Source: a virus
Strand: one strand, 5' to 3'
Length of the DNA stretch: 35,269 nucleotides
IMG/VR virus record: IMGVR_UViG_3300046458_000051
Span: 1-35,269 of that record
Position numbers and translations under genes: made by a program. Positions 20,041 through 26,565 of the stretch are shown piece by piece; positions within the stretch are counted from its first letter, which is position 1; every line of letters starts with the position of its first letter. The notes beneath the pieces are model-generated. The model made no database searches, was not told the DNA's origin, and worked only from the letters and a program-made list of their open reading frames with translations.

Positions 20041-21114
20041 ATGGAAAAGCGAGCTAGTGTTTTTAAATACATTGTCATTCCATTATCTTTCGTTGCCGGA
20101 ACCATTATCGGCTATGCGATTGCTTACCTGTCCGGCTTCCAGCCTTCTTTTGTCCCATTGGCCGCAGCAGGAATAGGCTTGCTCGTGGCACTATCCCTTC
20201 CAATACTACAAACCTTTTTCTTACAAGCACCAAAATTATCTTTAGAAATTAACGCCATTAAAAGAACCGTTAGTGAATCAGCATTAGTTTCTATTGAAGA
20301 TGATGCGGAGCTTAGTCATATAAAACCTCATCCATACTCTAGCCCCAGCTTTCCAATTTTTATGTCCGGTGGCGAGCTCCCAAAGCGCAGCGTGAGGAAT
20401 GGCCATAGCCTAGCTGAACTAGACGAGCTTTTAATAAAAGCCAAACAACGTCTGCGAGACCTTCCAAAGCAAATTGACGAGCGAAAAAAAGAACTAGACA
20501 GGACAAGCTCTTTTCTTCCAACAACATTTTCTAAATATGATTGCGACCGCCTAAATCAGCCTCTCGCCCCAGAAATCGAATTTGACGCTGCAGATCCTGG
20601 AAAAACTTTGCAAACTATCAGATCAGCATATCAAGATAGAATCGAAGCTGTTGAGAAAACCTATTCCGACCTACAATCGGGAATCCCTGCAGCTGAAAGA
20701 AAACTTGAATCGATCCGTGCGGATCTTTTGGAAAATCGTTCTTATTTCACTGTATCAGCATCACTGATTAACTCTGGAAGATTCAACACTGCCATAAAAG
20801 TCCCTGCCCTGCTTCGAGTTGCGATTGGCGAGGGAAATTATATCGACTTAAAATTAACCTTAAAAGATTTTGAAGAAAAGTCAGAAATCTCTGCCAATGG
20901 AACCAGAATAGTAACATTTGAATCAGCTGAAGTTTCTACTCTCCCTGAGGAGGATAGAAAACTTATTAATACATACTGGGGCCAATCCGTAAGCTCGCGC
21001 TTGTATAGTGAGGACATCCACTCCACTATTTATACGTCGAATGCTATTGCCTTCGCAGAGGGCTTATACCAAAAAATTATTTATGATCGACTGGCGCGAG
21101 CCGCAAGCTCCTAA
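20041..21114 (+). CDS. A+T-rich two-TM coiled-coil membrane protein, lysogeny-region moron
   Basis: A 357-residue protein. Membrane segments at about residues 10-31 (IVIPLSFVAGTIIGYAIAYL) and 37-60 (VPLAAAGIGLLVALSLPILQ). A long helical region follows with coiled-coil character (LDELLIKAKQRLRDLPKQID, about 125-160 and 195-230), then a beta-rich C-terminal domain (SYFTVSASLINSGRFNTAIK, LRVAIGEGNYIDLKLTLKDF). Codons are clearly more A+T-rich than neighbours, pointing to recent transfer. Cotranscription with CI is likely: 84-base gap, terminator after it. No known family. This slot in lambdoid prophages often holds superinfection exclusion or defence genes. Confidence 0.8.
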   Translation: MEKRASVFKYIVIPLSFVAGTIIGYAIAYLSGFQPSFVPLAAAGIGLLVALSLPILQTFFLQAPKLSLEINAIKRTVSESALVSIEDDAELSHIKPHPYSSPSFPIFMSGGELPKRSVRNGHSLAELDELLIKAKQRLRDLPKQIDERKKELDRTSSFLPTTFSKYDCDRLNQPLAPEIEFDAADPGKTLQTIRSAYQDRIEAVEKTYSDLQSGIPAAERKLESIRADLLENRSYFTVSASLINSGRFNTAIKVPALLRVAIGEGNYIDLKLTLKDFEEKSEISANGTRIVTFESAEVSTLPEEDRKLINTYWGQSVSSRLYSEDIHSTIYTSNAIAFAEGLYQKIIYDRLARAASS

Positions 21115-21340
21115 TGACTTGACGCATGAGCTAATTGTCACGAAGCTTTCGTCAAGCGACCAGCAGGCTGTTCAGCTCTTTCGCCTGATCAAAGCGTCGT
21201 CATATGCTGACGGTTTGGCTCCATTTACTAGGGGCAAAGCGAGTTCTTATAGTTCGTTAATTCACTAATGCCCCCCACGAAGAAATGCGAGTGATTCGGC
21301 TCAGATCTATGAGCCGTGTAAAAATCGAAAGCTTTCCAAG

Positions 21341-21363
21341 CCCGCCACGCGCGGGTTTTTTTT
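21341..21363 (+). terminator. Terminator of the repressor operon
   Basis: CCCGC, loop CACGC, GCGGG followed by eight T (21356-21363). A second hairpin, CGGCTCA-GATCTA-TGAGCCG, lies about 25 bases upstream (21297-21316). Together they end transcription from the CI/membrane-protein unit before the left early promoter. Confidence 0.82.
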
Positions 21364-21390
21364 GGCCAAAAATACTGGAGAACTGCAATT

Positions 21391-21431
21391 TATGGGTTTT
21401 CCCATTGACATGAAATATGGGTATGCCTATA
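21391..21431. promoter_or_regulatory. Left operator: two further repressor sites
   Basis: TATGGGTTTTCCCATT (21391-21406) and TATGGGTATGCCTATA (21416-21431), 25 bases apart, match the consensus of the three sites at the cro-CI junction (TATGGG-N4-CCCRTA). They lie 2.2 kb away, beyond the CI and membrane-protein genes, just as lambda OL lies beyond the immunity genes. They overlap the -35 and -10 of the promoter at 21405-21433. Confidence 0.85.
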
Positions 21432-21433
21432 TT
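21405..21433 (+). promoter_or_regulatory. Left early promoter (PL-like), near consensus
   Basis: TTGACA (21405-21410, perfect consensus), exactly 17 bases, TATATT (21428-21433, five of six). Both hexamers are touched by repressor sites. It fires into the long plus-strand operon that ends with excisionase and integrase. The strongest promoter sequence in the window. Confidence 0.9.
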
Positions 21434-21484
21434 TCATCCATCGCAGCGACACACAGCCACTGCGAAGGGCCTCAAGAGACCCGC

Positions 21485-21532
21485 CGCTCTTTAACAACCC
21501 GCGCCATAAACGATTACCCGGCTCACGCTGGG
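21485..21532 (+). promoter_or_regulatory. nut-like antitermination element: boxA plus hairpin
   Basis: CGCTCTTTAACA at 21485-21496 equals the boxA consensus of ribosomal and lambdoid antitermination sites (YGCTCTTTAACA), where NusB/S10 bind. Twenty bases on, CCCGGC-TCAC-GCTGGG (21517-21532) forms a six-pair hairpin at the place of boxB, but its loop is not the purine-rich boxB type. It lies about 45 bases into the predicted transcript from the left promoter. Confidence 0.75.
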
Positions 21533-21563
21533 AGGTCAGCCCCGGCCACACCTGTGGGGCGAG

Positions 21564-21755
21564 ATGAAGTCAGGTGAACAAAATCGCGCTGCCACTACTG
21601 GCGACCGGCGATCCGATAGCCCCGAAAGGCTACCAACGCGCAGAACTGCGACGGCGGACGAGGTGTTGACCGAACTGGCGAATGACCTGGTAGGAGGCGC
21701 GAGCAATTTCCGTAAATTTATTGATGCCGTTTTTTTATGCGGCATCAATCCATAG
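21564..21755 (+). CDS. Possible small leader gene of the left operon (63 aa, uncertain)
   Basis: Reads MKSGEQNRAATTGDRRSDSP then ERLPTRRTATADEVLTELAN and ends in a hydrophobic FIDAVFLCGINP. GGGGCGAG just before the ATG could serve as ribosome site. The arginine-containing N-terminal half and its place right after the nut-like element recall lambda N, but the pattern is weak. The last codons fall inside a large hairpin, which argues against a conserved protein. Treat as tentative. Confidence 0.3.
   Translation: MKSGEQNRAATTGDRRSDSPERLPTRRTATADEVLTELANDLVGGASNFRKFIDAVFLCGINP
21720..21749. repeat. Perfect 10-bp hairpin with T-rich loop
   Basis: ATTGATGCCG (21720-21729), ten-base loop containing seven T, CGGCATCAAT (21740-21749). 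It abuts the larger inverted repeat that begins at 21747. No T tract follows the stem, so it is not a normal terminator in either direction. Confidence 0.7.
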
Positions 21756-21823
21756 CGCAGAGCACTCCCTGCCCTAAATCTCAGATGAAGGGGACAGTCA
21801 GGGAGTGCTCTGCGGTATGGATT
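21747..21823. repeat. 25-bp inverted repeat with 27-base loop
   Basis: Left arm 21747-21771 (AATCCATAGCGCAGAGCACT plus CCCTG) and right arm 21799-21823 (CAGGGAGTGCTCTGCGGTAT plus GGATT) pair at 24 of 25 positions. No T tract follows on the plus strand. Such a long stem in an early leader may be an attenuator, RNase III target, small RNA or the ends of a tiny non-autonomous element; nothing in the loop codes. Confidence 0.8.
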
Positions 21824-21912
21824 GAACAATCGCCGAAGTAGAAAAAATGAATTAGCCACTTGCCCGCTCGGTCAAGAATTATGAACGCAGTAAATCTGAC
21901 GAGGTGACAGCA

Positions 21913-22047
21913 ATGACTATCCAAGCAGAGACACTCGTACAACTCACCGAGGCGCTCCAGCAGCGCGGAATGAATTTGGTCTCAGATGTCCACTTTACCC
22001 GCGCGCCATACCGGCATAACCACCGCTGGATTTGCACCGTAGAGTAA
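21913..22047 (+). CDS. 44-residue hypothetical protein
   Basis: Starts MTIQAETLVQLTEALQQRGM and continues NLVSDVHFTRAPYRHNHRWI ending CTVE. GAGGTGA lies seven bases before the ATG, a good ribosome site. An amphipathic helix is followed by a basic aromatic strand. It is the first well-supported small gene downstream of the left promoter and the long inverted repeat. No family recognised. Confidence 0.6.
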   Translation: MTIQAETLVQLTEALQQRGMNLVSDVHFTRAPYRHNHRWICTVE

Positions 22048-22180
22048 CCATGCTCTTTGCCGGTGGCTTGGAATAAGACTCCACCGCCGGCCCCACCGCT
22101 TCGCTACGACGTTTTCCAACTTGAGATGGTGCAACCGGCATGGTCCAATAGATGATGGCCTTTCGCTACGGTGATCTCAG

Positions 22181-22609
22181 TTGAAGCAATATCGCGGATT
22201 GATAATCTTTTTTTCGGCAACGACGTTGCTCTTTGTCTTGGCCCAGGTATGGCACACACGATCTGCCCCGGAAGAGAAAAAGGAGGAGCGGGAACGCCAG
22301 CTCAAAGGGCTCGCGCTCATCATGGGCGCCCAGTCCGGAAAAGTATCTGACGATTCAACTCGCGTCGATTCTGTGACCTACAGCGATGAGGTCATGCGTA
22401 TCTCTTACACACTCACAAAAGTCACGAAAGACGAAATCGATTCTGATGAATTCACCAAGGACGCAAAAGCGCTTGCAGCTACTGCATTCTGTAACGGAAA
22501 AGGGTTAGGGCAATTCGTGAAATCGGGTCTTTCCGTTGACCTCCTGTACAAAGATTCAACCAGTTCACCGGTAGCCGAGTTTCAGATAGGCAAATCCGAC
22601 TGCCTCTGA
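22181..22609 (+). CDS. Membrane-anchored periplasmic protein, unknown function (TTG start)
   Basis: A 142-residue protein starting at TTG with GGTGA six bases upstream; no ATG alternative is suitable. MKQYRGLIIFFSATTLLFVL then AQVW is an uncleaved or cleavable membrane segment, followed by a charged region (RSAPEEKKEERERQLKGLAL) and a soluble domain: TYSDEVMRISYTLTKVTKDE, ALAATAFCNGKGLGQFVKSG, VAEFQIGKSDC with two cysteines that may pair. The soluble part alternates strands and helices like small pilot-type proteins. Followed directly by a strong terminator, so it ends a transcription unit. Confidence 0.65.
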   Translation: MKQYRGLIIFFSATTLLFVLAQVWHTRSAPEEKKEERERQLKGLALIMGAQSGKVSDDSTRVDSVTYSDEVMRISYTLTKVTKDEIDSDEFTKDAKALAATAFCNGKGLGQFVKSGLSVDLLYKDSTSSPVAEFQIGKSDCL

Positions 22610-22624
22610 AGTCTGCCCCCTGAA

Positions 22625-22649
22625 GCCCGCCTCTCACGCGGGCTTTTTT
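22625..22649 (+). terminator. Intrinsic terminator within left operon
   Basis: GCCCGC, loop CTCTCAC, GCGGGC followed by six T (22644-22649). It stands between the TTG-start gene and the recombination block. Unless bypassed by the antitermination element at 21485, left-promoter transcripts would stop here, so it is a plausible tL-like control point. Confidence 0.82.
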
Positions 22650-22709
22650 CTGCGCGTCGCATCGCAATGATCCCGCGCAGCTAGTCATCAATACCCCGAC
22701 CAATCCCGA

Positions 22710-22759
22710 ATGCACTCCCCTCCGCGCCCAACGGCAACCAGCGGAGCGGATGAGTGCAT
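22710..22759 (+). repeat. Two-part hairpin in the leader of the next gene
   Basis: ATGCACTC (22710-22717) pairs with GAGTGCAT (22752-22759), and inside it CTCCGC (22720-22725) pairs with GCGGAG (22741-22746). It starts about 60 bases after the terminator and ends 38 bases before the next start codon. It may be a leader structure or operator. No T tract follows. Confidence 0.6.
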
Positions 22760-22797
22760 CCGAGTTTTGTTGGATCACCCAACGAATGGAGAAGGCG

Positions 22798-23109
22798 ATG
22801 AGCAAATACACGGAGGCGATCACAGCGGCTGTTAAGGCTCTGGAGAACGCCGAGAAATCCCACCAGATCGCTGCTGAGCGACTCGCCACTGTTCGAGGCC
22901 ATGCCGGTCAGTCTGGCTACTCGGTAAGCGTCAACGGCGTGACAGTGGCGGTATCGACCTGCGATAGCCGCTCCTACCAAGGAACGCTGATCCGGGGCCG
23001 GGAGATGATCCACCTCGGCGCCTTGAAGGCGCTCGGCGCCGAACTTCAAACAGCTACCGATCGCGTCCGGGATTGCCGGGCGTATCTGGCGTCGATCGTT
23101 ATCGCCTAA
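22798..23109 (+). CDS. Hypothetical early phage protein (103 aa)
   Basis: Starts MSKYTEAITAAVKALENAEK with GGAG six bases upstream; an ATG 16 codons earlier lies inside the leader hairpin and is less likely. The first 35 residues form a helix, then a beta-rich segment (GYSVSVNGVTVAVSTCDSRS), then a second helix (LGALKALGAELQTATDRVRD). Possible small DNA-mimic or recombination accessory, but no motif supports a specific role. Opens the recombination gene block. Confidence 0.65.
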   Translation: MSKYTEAITAAVKALENAEKSHQIAAERLATVRGHAGQSGYSVSVNGVTVAVSTCDSRSYQGTLIRGREMIHLGALKALGAELQTATDRVRDCRAYLASIVIA

Positions 23110-23129
23110 TACGAACACTGGAGGTCGCC

Positions 23130-23351
23130 ATGATCATCGACAGCGTTATTGAGCAGAACGCCATTTTTGAAGGCGATAAACCGTGGTTCATGGACGGCCT
23201 GCTGGTGATGACCGTGCTGAATCACAAAGCCATCGGCGGCGGCAGCCTGAAGGACCTTACCGAGTGCAAGGCTGAAGGCACTTACGATGATCCGCGCCTC
23301 TATAAGGTTCGTATCACTGTGGCCTACGAAGAAATCAAGCTCGCCGAATAA
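23130..23351 (+). CDS. Hypothetical early phage protein (73 aa)
   Basis: Starts MIIDSVIEQNAIFEGDKPWF with GGAGG just before the ATG. Mostly beta: WFMDGLLVMTVLNHKAIGGG, then YKVRITVAYEEIKLAE. The gap to the previous gene is 20 bases. Composition and codon use match the phage core rather than the accessory block. Function unknown. Confidence 0.65.
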   Translation: MIIDSVIEQNAIFEGDKPWFMDGLLVMTVLNHKAIGGGSLKDLTECKAEGTYDDPRLYKVRITVAYEEIKLAE

Positions 23352-23374
23352 CAACCGTCGATCTGGAGGCAACC

Positions 23375-23803
23375 ATGAACGCAGCACTGAAGATTTGTCA
23401 GGCAATGCACGACGCGCAGTTGCCTCCGATGGGGAGCGAGAGCGAGCAGGAAGTTGCTCGGGCTGAGTGGCTGTACAACGCGACCGAGCAGTTGGCGCGG
23501 TTCGGCTGCAACGTCTCATTCCAGCGCCGCATGCGGCCGGCTCAGGGCGTCACGCTGGCCCAGCTCGCTCTGGCAGTTGATGAGCATGCAAACGGACGGC
23601 TCGCAGACTGCGAGGTCACCACGGCTTCGCTGGGCTACCTGCTGATCGCCGCCGAGCGCGGCCACGCTGACAAGGTTGCAGCCGCCGAACTCCTCGGCCC
23701 CAGCGACCACCCACTGGGCAAACTCGGCGAAATCGCAGAGGGCCTACTTCGACCCCTTGTCGACGACGCGCTGATCGCCCAAGCCGAGGACAACGAGCTA
23801 TGA
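23375..23803 (+). CDS. Hypothetical early phage protein (142 aa)
   Basis: Starts MNAALKICQAMHDAQLPPMG; GGAGG lies seven bases upstream. Helical throughout: EVARAEWLYNATEQLARFGC, VTLAQLALAVDEHANGRLAD, SLGYLLIAAERGHADKVAAA. Its stop overlaps the next start by four bases. Proteins of this style are found in early operons of Pseudomonas phages, but I know no function. Confidence 0.65.
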   Translation: MNAALKICQAMHDAQLPPMGSESEQEVARAEWLYNATEQLARFGCNVSFQRRMRPAQGVTLAQLALAVDEHANGRLADCEVTTASLGYLLIAAERGHADKVAAAELLGPSDHPLGKLGEIAEGLLRPLVDDALIAQAEDNEL

Positions 23804-24015
23804 GCAATCAGGTTGCACTGGCCCGGCTGGGCCTTGAGATCGCGAAGATGCGCAAGTCCTGCACTCCGGTACCGGATCGCACCTTCGTCATGGGCATGAT
23901 CGAAATGGCGGAGTTCGCCGAGATCATCGACACCCGCACTGCCAATCGTTATCGGGATGCGCTGGACGCCAAGTTCGTCGAGCGCAACGGTTACCTGAAA
24001 GGAGTTTCGGCATGA
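23800..24015 (+). CDS. Small hypothetical protein (71 aa)
   Basis: MSNQVALARLGLEIAKMRKS then CTPVPDRTFVMGMIEMAEFA and a basic C-terminal helix (ANRYRDALDAKFVERNGYLK). It overlaps both neighbours by four bases (ATGA), which supports it as a real coupled gene. No recognised domain. Confidence 0.65.
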   Translation: MSNQVALARLGLEIAKMRKSCTPVPDRTFVMGMIEMAEFAEIIDTRTANRYRDALDAKFVERNGYLKGVSA

Positions 24016-24206
24016 CAACCCCTCTCGTGAAAACGCTGGTCGATGAGCGGTTCGACGATATCGAGCGCCGCATCGCGATACTCGGCTTCGGCCTTCCCTT
24101 CAATGAGGTGATAGGCCGCACGCGCGAGGATCTGGTCGACAGCCTCCCTCAGCGCCTGTCGGTGACCATGAAAGGCGGACGCATCGCTGTGAGGGCTCGC
24201 CAATGA
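24012..24206 (+). CDS. Small hypothetical protein (64 aa)
   Basis: MTTPLVKTLVDERFDDIERR then IAILGFGLPFNEVIGRTRED and LVDSLPQRLSVTMKGGRIAV. A helix-turn-helix-sized protein, but without a clear DNA-binding signature. Overlaps by four bases at both ends; AAAGGAG near the end of the preceding gene is its ribosome site. Confidence 0.65.
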   Translation: MTTPLVKTLVDERFDDIERRIAILGFGLPFNEVIGRTREDLVDSLPQRLSVTMKGGRIAVRARQ

Positions 24207-24328
24207 ACCTCGTCTACTGGTTTCTCGTTGTGATCCTGATCGCCGGTGCAGGCGCCTACGGTGTGGTTCGCGACGGCTCGGGCACTTGCCAGGTGCCGCG
24301 CTCCACCACGTACAACGTGTTCCGATGA
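24203..24328 (+). CDS. 41-residue single-TM protein
   Basis: Reads MNLVYWFLVVILIAGAGAYG then VVRDGSGTCQVPRSTTYNVF R. One N-terminal membrane helix (residues 4-20) and a short polar tail. Its ATG overlaps the previous stop and its TGA overlaps the next start, both by ATGA, so it is coupled on both sides. Such mini membrane proteins in early operons may act on host membrane functions; none can be named. Confidence 0.65.
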   Translation: MNLVYWFLVVILIAGAGAYGVVRDGSGTCQVPRSTTYNVFR

Positions 24329-24441
24329 CCAGCCGGCAGATGGCACGCCGGATTCTCATCTGGCGCGGCTCGTTCCCAGTCCTCGCGATTTACACCTTCC
24401 TGATGCTGCTCAGCGCTCTTGCCGACCGCATCACCTCCTGA
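24325..24441 (+). CDS. 38-residue basic single-TM protein
   Basis: Reads MTSRQMARRILIWRGSFPVL then AIYTFLMLLSALADRITS. A basic N-terminus precedes one membrane helix (about residues 18-32). It overlaps the preceding 41-residue protein gene by four bases. The pair looks like a small two-component membrane unit encoded between a soluble early gene and the recombinase gene. Confidence 0.6.
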   Translation: MTSRQMARRILIWRGSFPVLAIYTFLMLLSALADRITS

Positions 24442-24484
24442 CTTTCAACTTCAAGCGCTGCGCACGTCGCGGCAAGGATTCCCC

Positions 24485-25219
24485 GTGTCTACGAACATGC
24501 AGATCTGGGACAAGGTCAGCACGACCGATACCCGATACACCAAAGCGGCCGAGGTTGGCGGGCAGAAGATCACCAGCCTCAACGGCACCGCGATGATCAT
24601 GAAAGCGACTGAGGTTTTCGGCCCGGTCGGCATTGGCTTTGGTTGGTCGATTGTTGAAGAGCGCTTCGATGAGGGCTCGGAAATGGTCAGCGGCGAAGGC
24701 GATAAGCGCCTGGTGCTGGGCCGCGAGCTGAACCACACCATCAAGATTCGCTTCTGGTTTGAGCTGGACGGCAAGCGCGGAGAGATCGAGCAGTACGGCT
24801 GCACGCGCTACCTCTACAAATCGAAGTTCGGCACCACCACAGACGGGGAAGCGCCGAAGAAGTCGCTGACCGACGCCATCAAGAAATCTCTGTCGATGCT
24901 CGGCTTCAGTGCCGACGTGTTCCTCGGCATGTTCGATGACCACACCTACGTCGAGCAGCTCAAGGAAGAACAAGCAATCGAACTGGCAGTGGACAAGGAC
25001 GCCGAGATCCTGCGTCAGAAGCAGGAGCGACTGGAGTGGCTGAACTCGGCTGTGGAAACAATGGGCAAGGCCGTGACGCCCCACGAACTGAAGATGCTGA
25101 ACGTCAAATACATCCGCGAGGCGACCCGCCGCAACGAGCCGTCGTTCATCGCCCGAATCACTCGCGCCTTTGAAGAGCGCAAAGCGGCCATTGAGCCCGG
25201 CAAGGAGAATGCAGCATGA
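24485..25219 (+). CDS. Single-strand annealing recombinase, Rad52/Sak-like
   Basis: A 244-residue protein from a GTG start with AAGGA six bases upstream (MSTNMQIWDKVSTTDTRYTK). The core resembles Rad52-type phage annealing proteins (Sak): GWSIVEERFDEG near residue 55, HTIKIRFWFELDGKRGEIEQ near 90, and the marker PKKSLTDAIKKSLSMLGFSA then DVFLGMFDD near 130-155. The C-terminal third is a charged helical tail. It would anneal complementary strands during replication-linked recombination. Stop overlaps the Gp157 gene start by four bases, the common recombinase-accessory pairing. Confidence 0.78.
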   Translation: MSTNMQIWDKVSTTDTRYTKAAEVGGQKITSLNGTAMIMKATEVFGPVGIGFGWSIVEERFDEGSEMVSGEGDKRLVLGRELNHTIKIRFWFELDGKRGEIEQYGCTRYLYKSKFGTTTDGEAPKKSLTDAIKKSLSMLGFSADVFLGMFDDHTYVEQLKEEQAIELAVDKDAEILRQKQERLEWLNSAVETMGKAVTPHELKMLNVKYIREATRRNEPSFIARITRAFEERKAAIEPGKENAA

Positions 25220-25779
25220 CCCAGCTCTACGAACTGACCGGCAAGCTCGCCGAACTTCAGGGAATGGCAGACACCGACGACGAGGGCCTGAAAGAGGCCC
25301 TGCAGCACGCAATGGACGAGATCCAAGGTGAGTTCGAGGTAAAGGCCGACAACATCGTCATGCTGCGCCGCAACATCGAGAGCGACGTAACAGCCATCGA
25401 CACTGAGATTGAGCGCCTGAAAGAACTCAAGCGCATCAAGTCCAACAGCGTTTCGCAGATCAGCGATTACCTGCGTCGGAACATGGAAGCCGCCAACCTC
25501 AAGTCGATCAAGCGCCCGCTGTTCACCATCACACTGGCCTTGGGCAAGGAAAAGGTCATTGTCGATAACGAAGACGCGGTGCCGGACGAATTCACGGCGG
25601 TGAGCACCTGCATTACCCCTGACAAGAACGCGATCGCCGCCAAGCTCAAGGAAATTCGCGAGCACAACGAAGCTGTGCGAAAGCGCATGGCCGCCGGCGA
25701 AGACGCAGAACACGAACTGATCGAAGAGCCGGCCTATGCGCACTTGGAGCGCGGCGATAGCTCGATCCGGATCAAGTGA
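25216..25779 (+). CDS. Gp157-family protein
   Basis: A 187-residue protein: MTQLYELTGKLAELQGMADT, then DNIVMLRRNIESDVTAIDTE, then IERLKELKRIKSNSVSQISD, YLRRNMEAANLKSIKRPLFT and VIVDNEDAVPDEF. These are the Siphovirus Gp157 signature (coiled coil, then L..Y....M......I......I.......V..D....P.E). The family accompanies phage recombinases and was linked to phage resistance in Streptococcus when carried on a plasmid; its biochemical role remains unsettled. Confidence 0.85.
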   Translation: MTQLYELTGKLAELQGMADTDDEGLKEALQHAMDEIQGEFEVKADNIVMLRRNIESDVTAIDTEIERLKELKRIKSNSVSQISDYLRRNMEAANLKSIKRPLFTITLALGKEKVIVDNEDAVPDEFTAVSTCITPDKNAIAAKLKEIREHNEAVRKRMAAGEDAEHELIEEPAYAHLERGDSSIRIK

Positions 25780-25786
25780 GGCCAGC

Positions 25787-26029
25787 ATGATCAGCAACCA
25801 CCTCAACCTCGTCGAGCAGCACCGACCGGATGCCGAGTCGATCTCTGAACGAATCGCGCAGTACCTGGCAGCGGGCGGGCAGATCGACCAGTTGAAAAGC
25901 CCGCCGCGCAACCCGCTGCCGCCTCCTCGCTCGAAGAAAATAGACCCTGAAACGGTCCTCAAGCGGCGGCCAAAGCCGATATCGGCGGCCGACCGCAAGG
26001 CTCTGCGAAAAATGGCGGATTCGGTATGA
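25787..26029 (+). CDS. Small hypothetical protein (80 aa)
   Basis: MISNHLNLVEQHRPDAESIS then ERIAQYLAAGGQIDQLKSPP. The N-terminal 40 residues are helical (A.YLAAGG.I..L is a common phage HTH-linker style), and the remainder is proline- and lysine-rich (RNPLPPPRSKKIDPETVLKR). GTGAGG precedes the start by seven bases. Possibly a small DNA-binding accessory; not assignable. Confidence 0.6.
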   Translation: MISNHLNLVEQHRPDAESISERIAQYLAAGGQIDQLKSPPRNPLPPPRSKKIDPETVLKRRPKPISAADRKALRKMADSV

Positions 26030-26490
26030 AGTCGAAACGCAAACCCAACAACGGTTTCGCCCGGGCTGAACGCAGTTGCCGGGCGCTGCTGCGCACCAAC
26101 CACGTCGCAGTGGTGAACATCGACCCCAGCGGCAGCCAGATCATGGCGAACTGGAAGAGCTGCAAGCAGATCCGCAGTCTGGCGATCGCCAACGCGATCT
26201 TCGACTTCTCCTACCGCTGGACGATCTACATCGGCGCCATGTGTCGGGACGAACGCGGCGCCGAGTACATCAAGTCGGTGGAGATCTCGCCCGAGGGCAT
26301 CTACAAGGTCGAGCGCCTTACCGATGCAATCGAGCATTACTACTTGGAGCTCCGCAATAGCGCGAACCCGGCCCATCTGGTGGCCTCGGGCTGGATCGCT
26401 ATCCCCGACGATGTATCGATGGATGAAGCCCAAGCCGCGAAGCTGTTCTACGCCGCCGGCGCCTGGCATCAGGTGAAGGTCGCAGCGTGA
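26026..26490 (+). CDS. Hypothetical early phage protein (154 aa)
   Basis: Starts MKSKRKPNNGFARAERSCRA with a basic N-terminus, then LLRTNHVAVVNIDPSGSQIM, WKSCKQIRSLAIANAIFDFS, YRWTIYIGAMCRDERGAEYI and an acidic/helical C-terminus (DEAQAAKLFYAAGAWHQVKV). A mixed alpha/beta fold is likely. It overlaps the preceding gene by four bases. No motif recognised. Confidence 0.65.
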   Translation: MKSKRKPNNGFARAERSCRALLRTNHVAVVNIDPSGSQIMANWKSCKQIRSLAIANAIFDFSYRWTIYIGAMCRDERGAEYIKSVEISPEGIYKVERLTDAIEHYYLELRNSANPAHLVASGWIAIPDDVSMDEAQAAKLFYAAGAWHQVKVAA

Positions 26491-26565
26491 GACGTTTTCG
26501 CACCCAACAACGCAAACGACAGACCTGGCTGGACTTGCCGGCCAGCGGAATTGAAGAGGTAGGCC

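Noticed and set aside
21083-21268. 61-codon plus-strand frame overlapping the end of the A+T-rich membrane protein gene
   Set aside because: No SD, large overlap with the preceding gene, and no domain-like sequence; it may be a decayed piece but cannot be supported.
21485-21496. boxA read as evidence of a nearby ribosomal RNA leader
   Set aside because: No rRNA sequence follows; the left early promoter, operators and phage genes place it in a phage antitermination site.
21536-21859. 107-codon minus-strand frame in the left-operon leader
   Set aside because: It reads through the long inverted repeat and opposite to the strong left promoter; basic, low-complexity translation.
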